Shown one piece after another: positions 1-11,401 of a stretch of DNA of 64,000 nt. Position numbers and translations under genes: made by a program. The stretch is from Dallia pectoralis (lineage: Eukaryota > Chordata > Actinopteri > Esociformes > Umbridae): NCBI GenBank assembly GCA_029465975.1, contig CM055758.1, forward strand, positions 11,016,345-11,080,344, in the 5' to 3' direction. The notes under the pieces are model-generated. The model made no database searches. It was not told the DNA's origin and saw nothing but the letters and a program-made list of their open reading frames with translations. Within the stretch, counting starts at the first letter, position 1; the number at the start of each line of letters is the position of its first letter.

Positions 1-521
1 TCAGCGCTGCGCGGACGTGTTCATTTGGCGACACTCAATTAAATTTTACCCATAAACCTCTGCTATTATGACAAAAGGAGTAAGGTAAAATGGCTAGGCG
101 CATTGTAGAAACAATTTTAACTATTCCTGACATTTCCTCAAGACGACTACGATATTGAAAGTCATTGAAGTTTCTGCTTTGTACTGCTCTTTCCGTAGCC
201 TCTCTACATATGTGCAGTTCTTCACAGTATCGACGCACAACACTACTCTTTACTAACGCTAATAAAGATAATAAACATAAGAAATGTATGCATTTCATCT
301 TGTCTTTCTTTGTCTTGTCTGCCTAAACTTCAGCAGAGAACCCATTTTTTGTAAGGAAGGAGGGATTTCTTTATTGTACATTTATTTGTATTTATGGTCA
401 GTATTTATTGTTTCTACAATGCGCCTAGCCATTTTACCTCACTCATTTTCTCATAATAGCAGAGGTTTATGGGGAAAATATAATTGAGTGTTGCCAAATA
501 AACACATCCGCGTAGCGCTGA
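1..521. repeat. Long inverted repeat, arms 1-115 and 407-521
   Basis: Positions 1-115 read on the reverse strand match 407-521 with only scattered mismatches; both arms share, for example, AATGGCTAGGCGCATTGTAG. The spacer of about 290 bp has no recognisable coding content. Arm length suggests a fold-back or MITE-type element. The left arm begins at the first base of the window, so the true outer end may lie outside it. Short open frames in the arms are shadows of one another. Confidence 0.75.
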
Positions 522-800
522 CGAATCGGCCGAGCTCTGTAAACCCCCGCTGTCTTGTTCCACTTCTGGGTTGTTTGAGTTCCCATACCCCTCTGCGTCG
601 ACGCGAACCCCTCTACGACCCCTCCGCCGTAGCTCGACGTGCACCTCCAAAAAATTGTACCTACGCGTCGAGGCGACGCAGAACACAAGGGCTGTGATTG
701 GTCAGATTATACATAATTTCCGGAGTGTAGCTTTTTCCGGTTTCCCCTTACCGCTATACCGCCATTTTTAAAGTGGCCACTGCGCTGTTTGTTTTCAACG

Positions 801-897
801 ATGGACCAAGTTGAGGAACGTTTGATCGAGGAAGTACGACCATCTGTACAATTCCTCCTCAGCACACTACAAAGACTCATGTAATTTCGAACCTAAG
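801..897 (+). pseudogene. Harbinger MADF (Myb-like) protein, first-exon remnant
   Basis: An ATG at 801 starts MDQVEERLIEEVR, typical of the start of a MADF domain. After VRPSV a one-base shift moves the rest into another frame, where YNSSSAHYKDSCNFEPK, the continuation of a MADF domain, can be read. A good splice donor, AAG|GTAAAG, follows at 897/898. In intact Harbinger elements this accessory protein binds DNA and helps carry the transposase to the nucleus. No downstream exon is recognised; a Gypsy LTR piece begins at 988. The frameshift makes this copy non-functional. Confidence 0.55.
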
Positions 898-987
898 GTA
901 AAGATAAGTTCGTTGTTGTACCTCTTTGTGTGTCCTACTAAGCTAGCTAACAATGCTATCAGGTTGTCCGAATGCATGTCGTCATGT

Positions 988-1175
988 TGTCAGGGTTCGG
1001 CTCTCAAGCGCAGAGAACTTGTTTCAAACAATGGGTTTTATTCATCCAGGACAGGCAAGACAGGCACAAGAACTGGGAACTTGAATTAACGAAACACAAA
1101 ATCAGACAGAGGAAACTCATACACAAGGAACATAAACCAGAACGTGCAAATAACCTGGTATACATAAAACCCAGT
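988..1175 (-). mobile_element. 3' portion of a Gypsy-type LTR, reverse orientation
   Basis: On the reverse strand this segment contains TTTATGTTCCTTGTGTA, an AATAAA signal and CTCTGCGCTTG, and ends in CCCTGACA. The same landmarks in the same order occur in the 3' half of the forward LTR at 28185-28647. It starts with TGTCAGGG at 988, the expected inverted LTR terminus. The 5' half of the LTR is missing and GC-rich tandem repeats begin at about 1176. Its orientation is opposite to the LTR at 3203-3568. Confidence 0.55.
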
Positions 1176-2150
1176 CTCCGCCCCCTGTGAGCCTGTCTCC
1201 GCCCCCTGTGAGCCTGTCTCCGCCCCCTGTGAGCCTGTCTCCGCCCCCGTGAGCCTGTCTCCGCCCCCCTGAGCCTGTCTCCGCCCCCCCTGAGCCTGTC
1301 TCCGCCCCCGTGAGCCTGTCTCCGTCCCCGTCCCTGAGCCCGTCCCTGAGCCCGTCCCCGTCCCTGAGCCCGTCCCCGTCCCTGAGCCCGTCCCCGTCCC
1401 TGAGCCTGTCCCCGTCCCTGAGCCTGTCCCCGTCCCTGAGCCCGTCCCCGTCCCTGAGCCCGTGCCCGTCCCTGAGCCCGTGCCCGTCCCTGAGCTCCGT
1501 CTCTGAGCCCGTCTCTCTGAGCCCGTCTCCGTCTCTGAGCCCGTCTCCGTCTCTGAGCCCGTCTCCGTCTCCAAGCCCGTCTCCGAGCCCGTCTCTGAGC
1601 CCGTCCCCGTCTCCGAGCCCGTCCCCGTCTCCGAGCCCGTCCCCGTCTCCGAGCCCGTCCCCGTCTCCAGTGTACCTGTCCTCGGTCCCATCCTTGTCAC
1701 TGTCCCCGATCCCGTCCTTTCCACTGTCGTCGTTCCCGTCCCACTCACTGTCCCCGATCCTGTCCTAGTCCCCCTCTTCGATCCCGTCCTAGTCCCCCTC
1801 TTCGATCCCGTCCTTGTCCCCGTCCCTTCGCCCGTCCATGCTCCGACCTCCGTCCCTCGCTCGACCTCCGCCTTTAGCTCCGCCCCCGCATTCGTCCCTT
1901 CACCGTCCCCGTCCTTGTCTACGTTCCCGGTCCCGTCCTTGTCTCTCATCCCGGTCCCGTCCTTGTCTCTGGTCCTGCTCCCGTCCGTGTCTCTCCGTCT
2001 GTTCCCGTCCGTGTCTCTGTGCCCAATCCTGTTCGTGCCTCTATGCCCAGTCCCACTGTCATGCCTTTGTTGGTCCCAGTCCCTGAGTCTGCCCCAGTCC
2101 CTGTGCCCGTGACCTTGCCTGAGCCCGTGACCCTGCTGGAGCCCGTTTCA
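1176..2150. repeat. C/T-rich minisatellite tract with shifting unit
   Basis: From about 1176 to 1330 a 21-bp unit built on GAGCCTGTCTCCGCCCC repeats about seven times. It passes into 12-18-bp units based on CCCGTCCCTGAGC (1330-1670), then into degenerate CCCGTCCTTGTC-like repeats. The + strand reads as long Ser-Pro repeats and the - strand as Gly-Thr-Ser repeats; both follow from composition. No promoter, splice or protein-family signal supports a gene. Confidence 0.85.
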
Positions 2151-2273
2151 CTGCCTAAGACTGTTCCCTGGCCTCCGCCAGTGCAACCTCTGGATCCGTC
2201 TCCGCCCTTCTGGGGTTCTGTCCTGCATCAACCAGTACGACCTCCTGATCCATCTCCGCCCTTCTGGGGTTCT

Positions 2274-2575
2274 GTCCTGCATCTGCCGGGTCGGCCTCCT
2301 GACCTGCATCTGCCGGGTCGGCCTCCTGACCTGCGTCCGCCGGGTCGACCTCCTGACCTGCGTCCGCCGGGTCGACCTCCTGACCTGCGTCCGCCGGGTC
2401 GACCTCCTGACCTGCTTCCGCCGGGTCGACCTCCTGACCTGCGACCGCCGGGTCGACCTCCTGACCTGCGTCCGCCGGGTCGACCTCCTGACCTGCGTCC
2501 GCCGGGTCGACCTCCTGACCTGCGTCCGCCGGGTCGACCTCCTGACCTGCGTCCGCCGGGTCGTACTCCTGACCT
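2274..2575. repeat. 27-bp GC-rich tandem array, about 11 copies
   Basis: The unit includes CGCCGGGTCGACCTCCTGAC and repeats nearly perfectly, with occasional changes such as CTTCCG for CGTCCG. Because 27 is divisible by three, the + strand stays open as repeats of RPPDLRPPG; this is not evidence of a gene. The copies at 2218-2300 are more diverged, as expected at an array edge. Confidence 0.95.
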
Positions 2576-2595
2576 GTTTTCTGGCCTTCTGTCTC

Positions 2596-3158
2596 TCTGC
2601 CCTGCCCGAGACCGGTTCTCTCTGTACTGCCCGAGACCAGTTCTCTCGGTACTGCCCGAGACCGGTTCTCTCGGTACTGCCCGAGACCGGTTCTCTCGGT
2701 ACTGCCCGAGACCAGTTCTCTCGGTACTGCCCGAGACCAGTTCTCTCGGTACTGCCCGAGACCGGTTCTCTCGGTACTGCCCGAGACCGGTTCTCTCGGT
2801 ACTGCCCGAGACCAGTTCTCTCGGTACTGCCCGAGACCGGTTCTCTCGGTACTGCCCGAGACCAGTTCTCTCGGTACTGCCCGAGACCAGTTCTCTCGGT
2901 ACTGCCCGAGACCGGTTCTCTCGGTACTGCCCGAGACCGGTTCTCTCGGTACTGCCCGAGACCGGTTCTCTCGGTACTGCCCGAGACCGGTTCTCTCGGT
3001 ACTGCCCGAGACCGGTTCTCTCGGTACTGCCCGAGACCGGTTCTCTCTGTACTGCCCGAGACCGGTTCTCTGTACTGCCCGAGACCGGTTCTCTCTGTAC
3101 TGCCCGAGACCGGTTCTCTCGGTACTGCCCGAGACCGGTTCTCTCGGTACTGCCCGTG
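2596..3158. repeat. 25-bp tandem array, about 22 copies
   Basis: The unit contains TACTGCCCGAGACCGGTTCT, with ACCGG/ACCAG and CTCGG/CTCTG variants between copies. Since 25 is not divisible by three, translation cycles through three frames, giving a 25-residue peptide period. The array runs almost into the purine run at 3188-3199 that precedes the LTR at 3203, so it occupies the position of Gypsy internal sequence. Confidence 0.95.
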
Positions 3159-3202
3159 GGATGTTTGGCGCTGCAGGAGCAGCGCATAGAGGGGGGGGGT
3201 AC

Positions 3203-3568
3203 TGTGAGAACCAGAGGTCTTTCCCTCCCTCGGCCCCTCTCTATGCCAGTGTTGGCACTCCCCTCCTGTCAGCGGAGCGAAAACGATCAATCAGAGACAT
3301 TAATGACACCTGAGGTTATGTTCCGCACCTGTTGTCAGTTGCTAATCAGCTGGGTATTTAAGTCCTGTATTTTCTGTCTGTCGATGTCGGAACATTGTTT
3401 GCCATGTGGTGGTTTTCTGTGATTTACGGTCTTCCGTTTATTGTTTTGTGCATCCCGAAGTGTCGGGGTTAATTGAGTCTTGGAATAAAGACATTATTAT
3501 AAGAATCCTCTGCGCCTGTGTCCACTACCTGCTACCCACTGAACCTGCCCGTGAGCCCAGACGTGACA
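3203..3568 (+). mobile_element. Gypsy-type 3' LTR
   Basis: A G-rich polypurine tract (3188-3199) is followed by TGTGAGAACC at 3203; the segment ends ACGTGACA at 3568, giving TG...CA termini and 366 bp. Inside are a TATTTAA box near 3355 and AATAAA at 3484. The first 50 bp match the solo LTR at 28185. The LTR abuts Harbinger transposase coding sequence at 3569, so this retroelement interrupted that exon. No matching + strand 5' LTR is present to the left. Confidence 0.8.
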
Positions 3569-4515
3569 GTGCAGCCATGATGCCAAAGGCATTTTCAATC
3601 ACCCGCCTTTCTCTGGAGTGGCGGTAATTGTATATTTCCTTGTCCCTGGTCATGTTTCCCCCTGTTTCAGAAAACACGGAGTATTAGTCACTGTACCACA
3701 ATCCTAGGCATAACAAACACGTTAAGAAGACACAATGTAGGCATACTATGTTTTAATTAATTTCGTTTACATACCTGGAAAGGGACGCATGAGACTGCAG
3801 TGTAGGGGGAAGGCAGCATCAGCGACAATAACGTGGGGGATTTGGACTCTGGTCCCAGGCAGTTCATCTAGTTGAGGCAGATTCAACTGGTGGTCTAGCA
3901 GCATCGACCCAAATCTACTCGCTTTGAAAACGCCACCATCGCTTTCCCGTCCACATCCTCCCACGTCCACCATCGTGAACCGATACCTGGCATCACAGGT
4001 TGCCATGAGAACAATGGAGTGATTCCCCTTGTAATTAAAATAGTCACTCCCTGCGTTTGGTGGTGCCTTCACGTTAACATGTTTTCCGTCGAGGCTTCCA
4101 ATGCACTTTGGGAAGTTCCAAAGCAACAGCTTCCCACTGGCTGGTTGAAGGGCAGGGCAAAAATTCGTCCACAGCGCTTTGTAGACCTCCGAACTCCGAC
4201 ACCCATTTTGTAGCCCAACCCGGTGATCTGTTGGTTTGCAACTGAAGATAAAATCTTCAAAGTCACTGCCAGTCTCTGAGCAGGTCAATAGGCATACTGT
4301 GTGTACTCTGATGCTGTATTAATTGGTTTAAACGATGAGCAAGATCGTCAAATCGACCTTTCGACATCCAAAATATTTAAAGAGCATTTCTTCGTCCAAG
4401 TCCCTCAGCGGTCTAACAACCGTAACAAATTCGCCAATCCTTCCCCTGTCTTCGTGCACTGGTCGTACAGACCACCTTCGACCTGACGTCTTCTTTTTCT
4501 TCTGCGATTAAACAT
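3569..4515 (-). pseudogene. PIF-Harbinger (HARBI1-like) DDE transposase, frameshifted and truncated
   Basis: This encoded the nuclease that cuts and rejoins Harbinger DNA. From the ATG near 4515 the N-terminal basic run and RWSVRPVHEDRGRIGEF are visible, then RMSKGRFDDLAHRLNQL. The DDE core follows: WNFPKCIGSLDGKHV (first Asp), YKGNHSIVLMATCDA, GRESDGGVF and HVIVADAAFPL (second Asp), LMRPFPG. A consensus donor follows at 3774. After a 113-bp intron, exon 2 (3661-3569) reads TRDKEIYNYRHSRERRVIEN with the catalytic Glu, then AFGIMAA, and is cut by the LTR. At least two single-base shifts break the N-terminal half and part of the helix-turn-helix region appears lost. It is inactive. Confidence 0.85.
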
Positions 4516-4680
4516 TTGCTATAAAATCGTTTGTTGTTCAACGTCGATTAGCTCCAGCTGCAACAACATTCTCTTTTGCTCGCCATTGTCAGAAATGAAA
4601 AAGCGGAAAGGGCGCACGGAACCAAAACAAACTAGCAAAGAGATTCGCGAACCCCACACCCCCCTAGCGTTCTGGAGGTC

Positions 4681-5028
4681 AAATGATAACTAACATATTT
4701 TGTTGCAGTTTTTTCTGTTGACAACAGGTGGGGCACAGCCTGCCCCAAATGACCAGCCGCCACTGTCTACGGAACAGCTTGGAATTTTTTTTCAAGTATA
4801 TTTTTTGCTTACTGAATTGCTTCAAATGTATTTATTTTAATGTATTTACTTTATTTTCCTATGGTTCACAAACACGTTTTTGAAAGACACGCAAAAATCC
4901 GCCCCCCAAAAACCCCCTAAACATTGACATTTATCATTAAGTAGACATGCTAATCCATAGCAAGTTACATTACTGAGTGGGTGTACTCAGTGCATGTAAA
5001 CGTTTGGTCACATAGTGTACACAGCAGA
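4681..5028. other. Intergenic sequence, no feature seen
   Basis: AT-rich sequence without a credible gene or recognised repeat; it probably includes the outer end of the Harbinger element. Confidence 0.6.
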
Positions 5029-5029
5029 G

Positions 5030-5160
5030 CATACAAACATAGATGTGCACATACACACATACAGATGTGCACAGACACACATACAGATGTGCACATACAT
5101 ACATATATACATATATACATACATACATACATACTTACATACATACATACATACTCAGTG
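5030..5160. repeat. ACAT/ACAC microsatellite
   Basis: A compound simple repeat: three 24-bp copies containing ACATACAGATGTGCAC pass into ACATACAT tetranucleotide repeats. The small open frames rich in His, Thr and Tyr are repeat artefacts. Confidence 0.95.
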
Positions 5161-5164
5161 GCCA

Positions 5165-7960
5165 GTCAGAATTCCTTTGGTCGTGTTCACAATGTCTTAA
5201 ACATTCCATACGGATATTGGTCACTGCTGGCACTGTTCCATGGTATATAAACCAACTCACCTAGCACAAATAATTATAATACTATGGTATTATCACATAG
5301 GTCTCTCGTTTTGTCAATTTGTACATTCAGTCCAACCGTAACTAAATGCATCAATGTCTGGTTGATATGTGTAGATATCCAGGGCCAGGAGACTATTTCA
5401 GATTAAGGAAACCGTTACACATTCGCCTGTACATGAGTCAGTGCCACTAGTATAACTTTAGCAAACCCAGCAAATGAGGGACACCCTATTTACCCGGATG
5501 GGGATTACTAACCAAAAAAGGAGTCAATAGGAGGAGAGGGACAGATAGAAGAGTCAGGGGACAGGGGCATTGAGAAAAATGTAGGTCTGTTGACCTCAAG
5601 CGATTATCTGGGATAAAGGAGGTGTGAATGGTCTTAGATAAGAGAGGGGCATAGTGCTGTGTAGCTGCTTAGCCCGGGCTTATGATAAAACACCACAACC
5701 AAGTCAGGATCAGAATAAAGAACATGGCAAAATAACAGAATGGCATGTGTGAATAAAAATGTATATTTTTAGTACTGTAACAATGGCGGCAGTAGACATT
5801 AGGGTTAGGGCTGAAGTGAAATATTCAACAATTCACCAAGGTAAAGAAATTTAGGGATTGGATGACTTTGCCGAAACTTCTAAAACGTCTTTGATGGTTA
5901 TGCCTGAATAGTTCAAGAGATATTTAGGTGTGTTATAATAAATTGTTTAACTTTTTAGGTTAGGGCACGTTTGATTAGTATGGCCGTTTGCTAACCAAGT
6001 GGATTTCTGTTATCTAGCATCGACAGTTTAAAAGTTTGCGTCAGTGGGGGCATTATACAAAGGTTTTTAGCTTACTTTTATTTTGCAAGCAAGCACAAAG
6101 TACGAGCAAGGCCTGAACCAACACCCTGTTTAAATTATGGTGGCCGTGGTTACGTGCTACAGCTTCGGGGATATGAAGTGTTGCTCACACGAGATCAAAC
6201 CCTTGGACTGTGGTACGGTTATATCACAGAGACAGGACATCCAAGGGGCCAGCTCCATCTCATTGCAATGCGCTCTGCCTTTGAAACCCACCAGACGTAA
6301 CGCAGGAAGACAGCAGTCTGTTGGTCAGCACAATCCCACACGTTCCCTTGAAGCTATTCTCTCCTCTGGCTTTTCGTCCTCCCTAATCCATTTTAACAGG
6401 AGCCATAACTTATTTTTCTTCTTAAGCTTTTTCCTTGCCCCTCTCCTCTCTATGAGTCTCACACATCCATCTTATGGCTACCGTGAGACATTGGTCCAAA
6501 AGGAGAAGGGAATCCTTCCATGTATAGCAGCCCACTTTTATATCATCGTTTTCAGGGATACATGGCGCTCTCTATTTTTTCCCCTGATTTGTCACCAGAG
6601 CCCTCTAGTTTAGAGGGGAAAACCTTCCTCCCTTATCCCCCTCCACCAAAGGCTTTCCCCTCTCAATAACACGTGGCTAAAGGAGACATCAGTCGTTTTA
6701 ATCTGAGTAGATAGGAGCCACGAATCCATGAGAAGGAGATCGAATGATGCAGATTTCAGTGAGACGGACGGAGATAAAATGACAACACGGGCTCTTTCCC
6801 AATGATGACCTTGGGCTCTGAAACCGGAACGATAAAGTTTGAGGAGAAAACGCATCGTGTGCCAAACGATAAGACTATCTGCTGTTGTAATCCAACCCCG
6901 AGCTGAGTCTTTACTTCCAGAAGCGACCGCAGACCAGAGGAGATGCACTGTTGAGGGCAGGTTTTGAGAATTATATATTTGGATTGGTTCACATGATTCA
7001 TGGTTCAGACGTCATATTATGTATACTGATATTATTTGACTCACTCTCCTGAATACACTGGAGTGTATCTTCTGAGAATCGTGAAATAATGTTTCAGTAT
7101 TTCTCTGTCTCCGTTTACCCAATGTATCTCACCCTGACGTGGCTGTTATTGTACATTGTTTGTAGTAATTGATTTCTGTTTTGTACATACGTTGGTACAA
7201 ACCATTAGTCTGTGTAATTAAAGGAAGCCCGAGCTAAAGCTTGTAAGAGAAGGACTGATCCGAAACAGACCCGGAGTTTCTGATTTATTAACACTTCGGT
7301 CTGAACTGTATAAACTAACAACATAACAACATGTGGGAAAAACATCACATGATTTTTTATATGTTTTTTTGTCATTGACTGCAATGTATTGACATGTATT
7401 CTTTTTAATAAAATATCACAGGATGATGACTTTTTTGATATCATGGCGCAACATTTGATTTGGGCTCCTTCCATATCCGTATCGTATATCTTCAGCCTGA
7501 AGTTTGGATTGGTTTCTTATTTTTGATATTAGTTTTTATCCATCCACAATAATGCTCCCTTTAGCCACACTGCCGCGTACAATGCTGAGAAAAAGTAATT
7601 TCCCCTTCTGTCTGATGTCCTTCATTGTTGCGCACTTTGTTGTATATGTTAGCATTGGTTGTTATTCTTTAGTTTCCGCTGTGGAAAATTAAAGTGCAAA
7701 TTCCAGTGAGACGGTAAGGAAGCAGAATTATAAATGATGTCCCGTGTAATGCCATGTGAAATGGCCACCTTTATGTGCTTAGAACAAACGATATGCAGCA
7801 AAATTTCCCAAAACTCTAATTTTATATCTGAATAAAGTTGTACAGGAAATACTTTTTGTGCTATTTAATTGGTTCATAGCAGCCATATTGTTGTGTTGAA
7901 AGTCTCTAGAAAGTTGACGTTTCTTGGTTTCTTGGTCACCTCCCTAACTAAGGCCCATCT
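5165..7960. other. Intergenic, no supported gene
   Basis: Only short unrelated open frames occur, the longest being 158 codons at 6137-6613 (+) with no recognisable domain, splice pattern or repeat origin. A single ATTAGGGTTAGGG stretch lies near 5800. I see no RNA gene or transposon here. Confidence 0.55.
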
Positions 7961-7964
7961 TGCT

Positions 7965-8043
7965 GGTTACTGAATGTAACCAGACGGTCAGTTACTGAAT
8001 GTAACCAGACAGTCAGTTACTGAATGTAACCAGACAGTCAGTT
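7965..8043. repeat. 25-bp tandem repeat, about three copies
   Basis: Three consecutive copies of a unit containing GAATGTAACCAGACAGTCAG, differing by one base (GACGG/GACAG). Confidence 0.95.
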
Positions 8044-9110
8044 CTTGGTGGTTGCTAACTTCTTTCAAATCACAAAAATAGACCTGTCTGTGCTCCTGGT
8101 AACTTTACATTTTGGAAATCTTTTTATAACTTTCTCCAATTCGATGCTCATTTTTTGGACCTTATGCTTTGGTTTTTGCTCTGACATACGCTGTGAAGTT
8201 TGGGACCTTGCAGTATATAGGCAGGTGTGTGCTTTATTTAATCCAAATCATGTCTAGTGATCTAGAGACATCTGAAGGATGATAAAAGAGGATGCACCTG
8301 AGCGAAGAGTCAGAACATTCATGTACATCAGATTCATGTATCTTTAACATAGATTGGCACACATTTCTACAAATGTGATGTCATTGGGTTTATGAGTTGA
8401 TTAATAGCAAATCCACAAGACTGGAACAGTGACTGATTGTAGACTACACATATTGTATATACTGGAAGGTTCCGAGCTCTGGGATCCTTGACAGCAAAAA
8501 GCTAATACGGTCCCCACACATGTGAAAAGAACACATCAGAGATTCTTCCCCCTTGGGAGGCTAATAAGATAATGTAATAGGGCCCTCAGATCCTCAATCA
8601 GGTCTACGGCTGCATCGCCCACGTTCACAGGACGCACCGGAGGTTGGTGTGAGGTCATCACTGGGACCAAGCACCCTGTCATCCGGAATTTGATTAGATT
8701 TGTTTTAAATGGGAGAGCGGTTTGTGCTGCTAGTGTCTGCAAGTAGACATGAAAAACGTTAACAGAGAAAGGCACAGAGAACAGACACAGAACAAGTGTT
8801 CAGGGCCCTGGAGGGCATTTTATTAGCAGACAAAAAGGAGAAAGTCGGGGGGGAAACTAAGAAAAACCCACTGTGGCGGGAAGGTGTAGTTGTCTCTGGG
8901 GCATTCCTCTGAAGGTACACCGTTCCTCCGTTTCTCCATTCCTCTCCAGGCAGTCCTTCTCCCTACATCACAGAAGCAGACAGGTATCAACGATTATCAG
9001 TCGGCTGTTGCTGATTCCCCGTCTACCCAGGATGCCTTGCTGGGGCCTTATTTATCTCCCCCTAAATGTGAAATGTGTCAAAGGGGAAGCCTTCCCTGTG
9101 ATGCCACTGA
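8044..9110. other. Intergenic, no feature seen
   Basis: No open frame above about 80 codons has support and no transposon signature is recognised. Confidence 0.5.
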
Positions 9111-9127
9111 GCTGGGTGTTTCGCAAC

Positions 9128-9543
9128 AGGGTGCTGGCCCCACCCGGATGCTTGAGCCGAGGGTGCTGTCCCAACCCGGATGCTTGAGCTGAGGGTGCTG
9201 GCCCAAACCGGATGCTTGAGCCGAGGGTGCTGTCCCAACCCGGATGCTTGAGCCGAGGGTGCTGTCCCAACCCGGATGCTTGAGCCGAGGGTGCTGTCCC
9301 CACCCGGATGCTTGAGCCGAGGGTGCTGTCCCAACTCGGATGCTTGAGCTGAGGGTGCTGTCCCAAACCGGATGCTTGAGCTGAGGGTGCTGGCCCAACC
9401 CGGATGCTTGAGCCGAGGGTGCTGTCCCAACCCGGATGCTTGAGCTGAGGGTGCTGGCCCAACCCGGATGCTTGAGCTGAGGGTGCTGTCCCAAACCGGA
9501 TGCTTGAGCTGAGGGTGCTGGCCCAAACCGGATGCTTGAGCGT
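9128..9543. repeat. 32-bp minisatellite, about 13 copies
   Basis: The unit contains CCAACCCGGATGCTTGAG, with copy-to-copy alternation at three sites: CTGTCCC/CTGGCCC, AACCCGG/AAACCGG and GAGCCGA/GAGCTGA. All three reverse frames stay open over it and give the same His-Pro-Gly-rich repeat peptide, showing that the open frames are a composition effect. Confidence 0.95.
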
Positions 9544-9545
9544 GC

Positions 9546-11396
9546 CACTCGCTCCACATTACATGAAATGGAGATGATTGAAAAATAAGAATTATATTTT
9601 TTATGAATATATACAGTTATTTAACGTGAAATATAGTTATTATCCGTTAAAGCGCTTTTGTTTGTGCCATGACTTACCGATGTATACTTGAAAGGGCAGC
9701 CCTTAGAGGGTAATGTTTACAACATATTTATTGTTAAAAGAAATGCAACTATCATGCTATTATTGCTGTGAAACAGACTTCCAAACAATATGAAGTTAAC
9801 ACTGTTGTCTAGGTTTGAATGTTGGGAAGAAGAAAAGGTATTTTTTATTTCATGCTCTTTTGAGTGCAACGTTATCCAACCTTGTACACGATGAGTGTAT
9901 GTAATTTGCCAATACAATACTGGTGCCACTGAAGGAACACAAATATGTCTCCTTGACACTTTCCTAAAGCAAGATCTGCTGTTACAAACGTGTAAAAGAA
10001 AGTACAAAAATAAACAGATTCCCAAGATCCCTCACAATTCGGAGTTCCTCTTTGATTCATGAGTTGTAGCATCTGCTATATAATATATATATATTAAAAT
10101 GAGTTGACAAGCTGATTCAGTGTTGCCCTGGAATACATCTAATACATTGCTAAGCTGGAGAAGTTTGAAAACCACTACTGTACATGGACGCAGTACGTTG
10201 CCATGGATGCAGTACGTTGCCATGGATGCATATGAAATATTGAAAGAGAGCGTCGACACCAGTAAGTAAGTAAGTGAGCTGGCTTTCAATTTTACCATTG
10301 TGAGCAGATATAGCGTCTTCGTTGTATGTTTCACTGTTACGTTAAAATGTACATGTTTATTGAAAAAGCATGAGGTTGAGATAAACAAACAGATGACCGA
10401 TAATGAGGCAGGTAAAATCAAATGCGAAACCCACAAAGCTCAGGCACACAGACAAGCGACAGGTCTGTTAGTTGTACCATTGTCACCGCTGTAGCAGCGT
10501 GTATGAATTCAATTTAATCATTGTTTTGTCATTCACCATGCAGTGTGTAGGATCACTGCACACAACTCATCTTAATGGGAGAGCTGTAGACCGAACCGCA
10601 GAACAGCGATCTGTACTCTTCCAGTCGTTCTTAATCAACAACAATGTCTGGTCTCATCTGAATGCTGAAAAAGGCTTGGGGAAACCATCGCTCTTCGCCT
10701 AATCTGTACAGAATCGCAGCAGATCTTGTAGCATCAGGGACATCTGGCTGCAGCTGTGGTTTCAGGAATCCCATTATAAATGGCCTGGTGGAGTGTTAGC
10801 GAGTTAGCATCAGGGAGAGACCGGGCTGTGGTCTGGAGCTGTGAGCTAGGATCTTACAATGGTCATGGCTGGTCGGAGAATCCCCACAGATATAACCCGT
10901 GTGCTTATTAGCTTAACCTTCCAATATCAAATAACGGTCAATCCTTTTCATATTGTTTCATGTTAGATTGCGGCCCTAGAGACGAGATCACTACAACGCA
11001 ATCGTTACCTTGGGAGCTTCATTTAATGAAATGAAATGTTGGTTCTAGGAGAAAAAGACCAATATTCTCATGACTTAAAGGTTGGCACCCTATATCATGG
11101 TACACAGCATCCTGTGTATCACGACATTTATTTAAGGTCCGCAGTTGGTAAGATAAAAGCTCATATGTCCCATTTAGGGAAAGATAAAAAATAGAAATAA
11201 AATATTTTTACCATTATTTGCAGTGTGACACCAAACCACAGCAGATATTAAACACATCTCTGATATGTCAAGATTTTTATCTAAGGTGTTGGAAATTTAC
11301 TTTGCAGGATCTACATTGTCTATCATAACCACAGATGGAATATAAGTTTGTTAAAGCAGCGCTGAAGTGATTTATGTAAGCGCGTTTATGTATGTG
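9546..11396. other. Intergenic, only a short local duplication
   Basis: A roughly 20-bp unit containing GCAGTACGTTGCCATGGATG is duplicated at about 10187-10229. No gene, RNA or transposon is recognised. Confidence 0.5.
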
Positions 11397-11401
11397 CATG
11401 T

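Larger units (their letters stand above)
540..4680. mobile_element. PIF-Harbinger transposon, broken and invaded by other repeats
   Basis: The two Harbinger genes are present as remnants in opposite orientations: a MADF-domain exon on + at 801 and a DDE transposase on - at 3569-4515. The CG-rich stretch at about 560-720, including TACGCGTCGAGGCGACGC, resembles the subterminal sequence I associate with fish Harbinger elements. Between the genes lie Gypsy LTR pieces and minisatellites (988-3568) that interrupt the element. I could not place the terminal inverted repeats or the 3-bp target duplication, so both outer limits are approximate. Confidence 0.6.

Noticed and set aside
1086..3422. Collagen-like or Pro/Ser-rich proteins on both strands
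   Set aside because: GC-rich minisatellites of 12-27 bp explain the frames, and a Gypsy polypurine tract and LTR follow directly.
6137..6613. 158-codon open frame as a gene
   Set aside because: No recognisable family, no splice or poly(A) context, and composition like surrounding intergenic DNA.
9052..9559. Three overlapping reverse frames rich in QHPxLKHPG
   Set aside because: All three frames encode the same peptide because of the 32-bp repeat, so it is a composition artefact.
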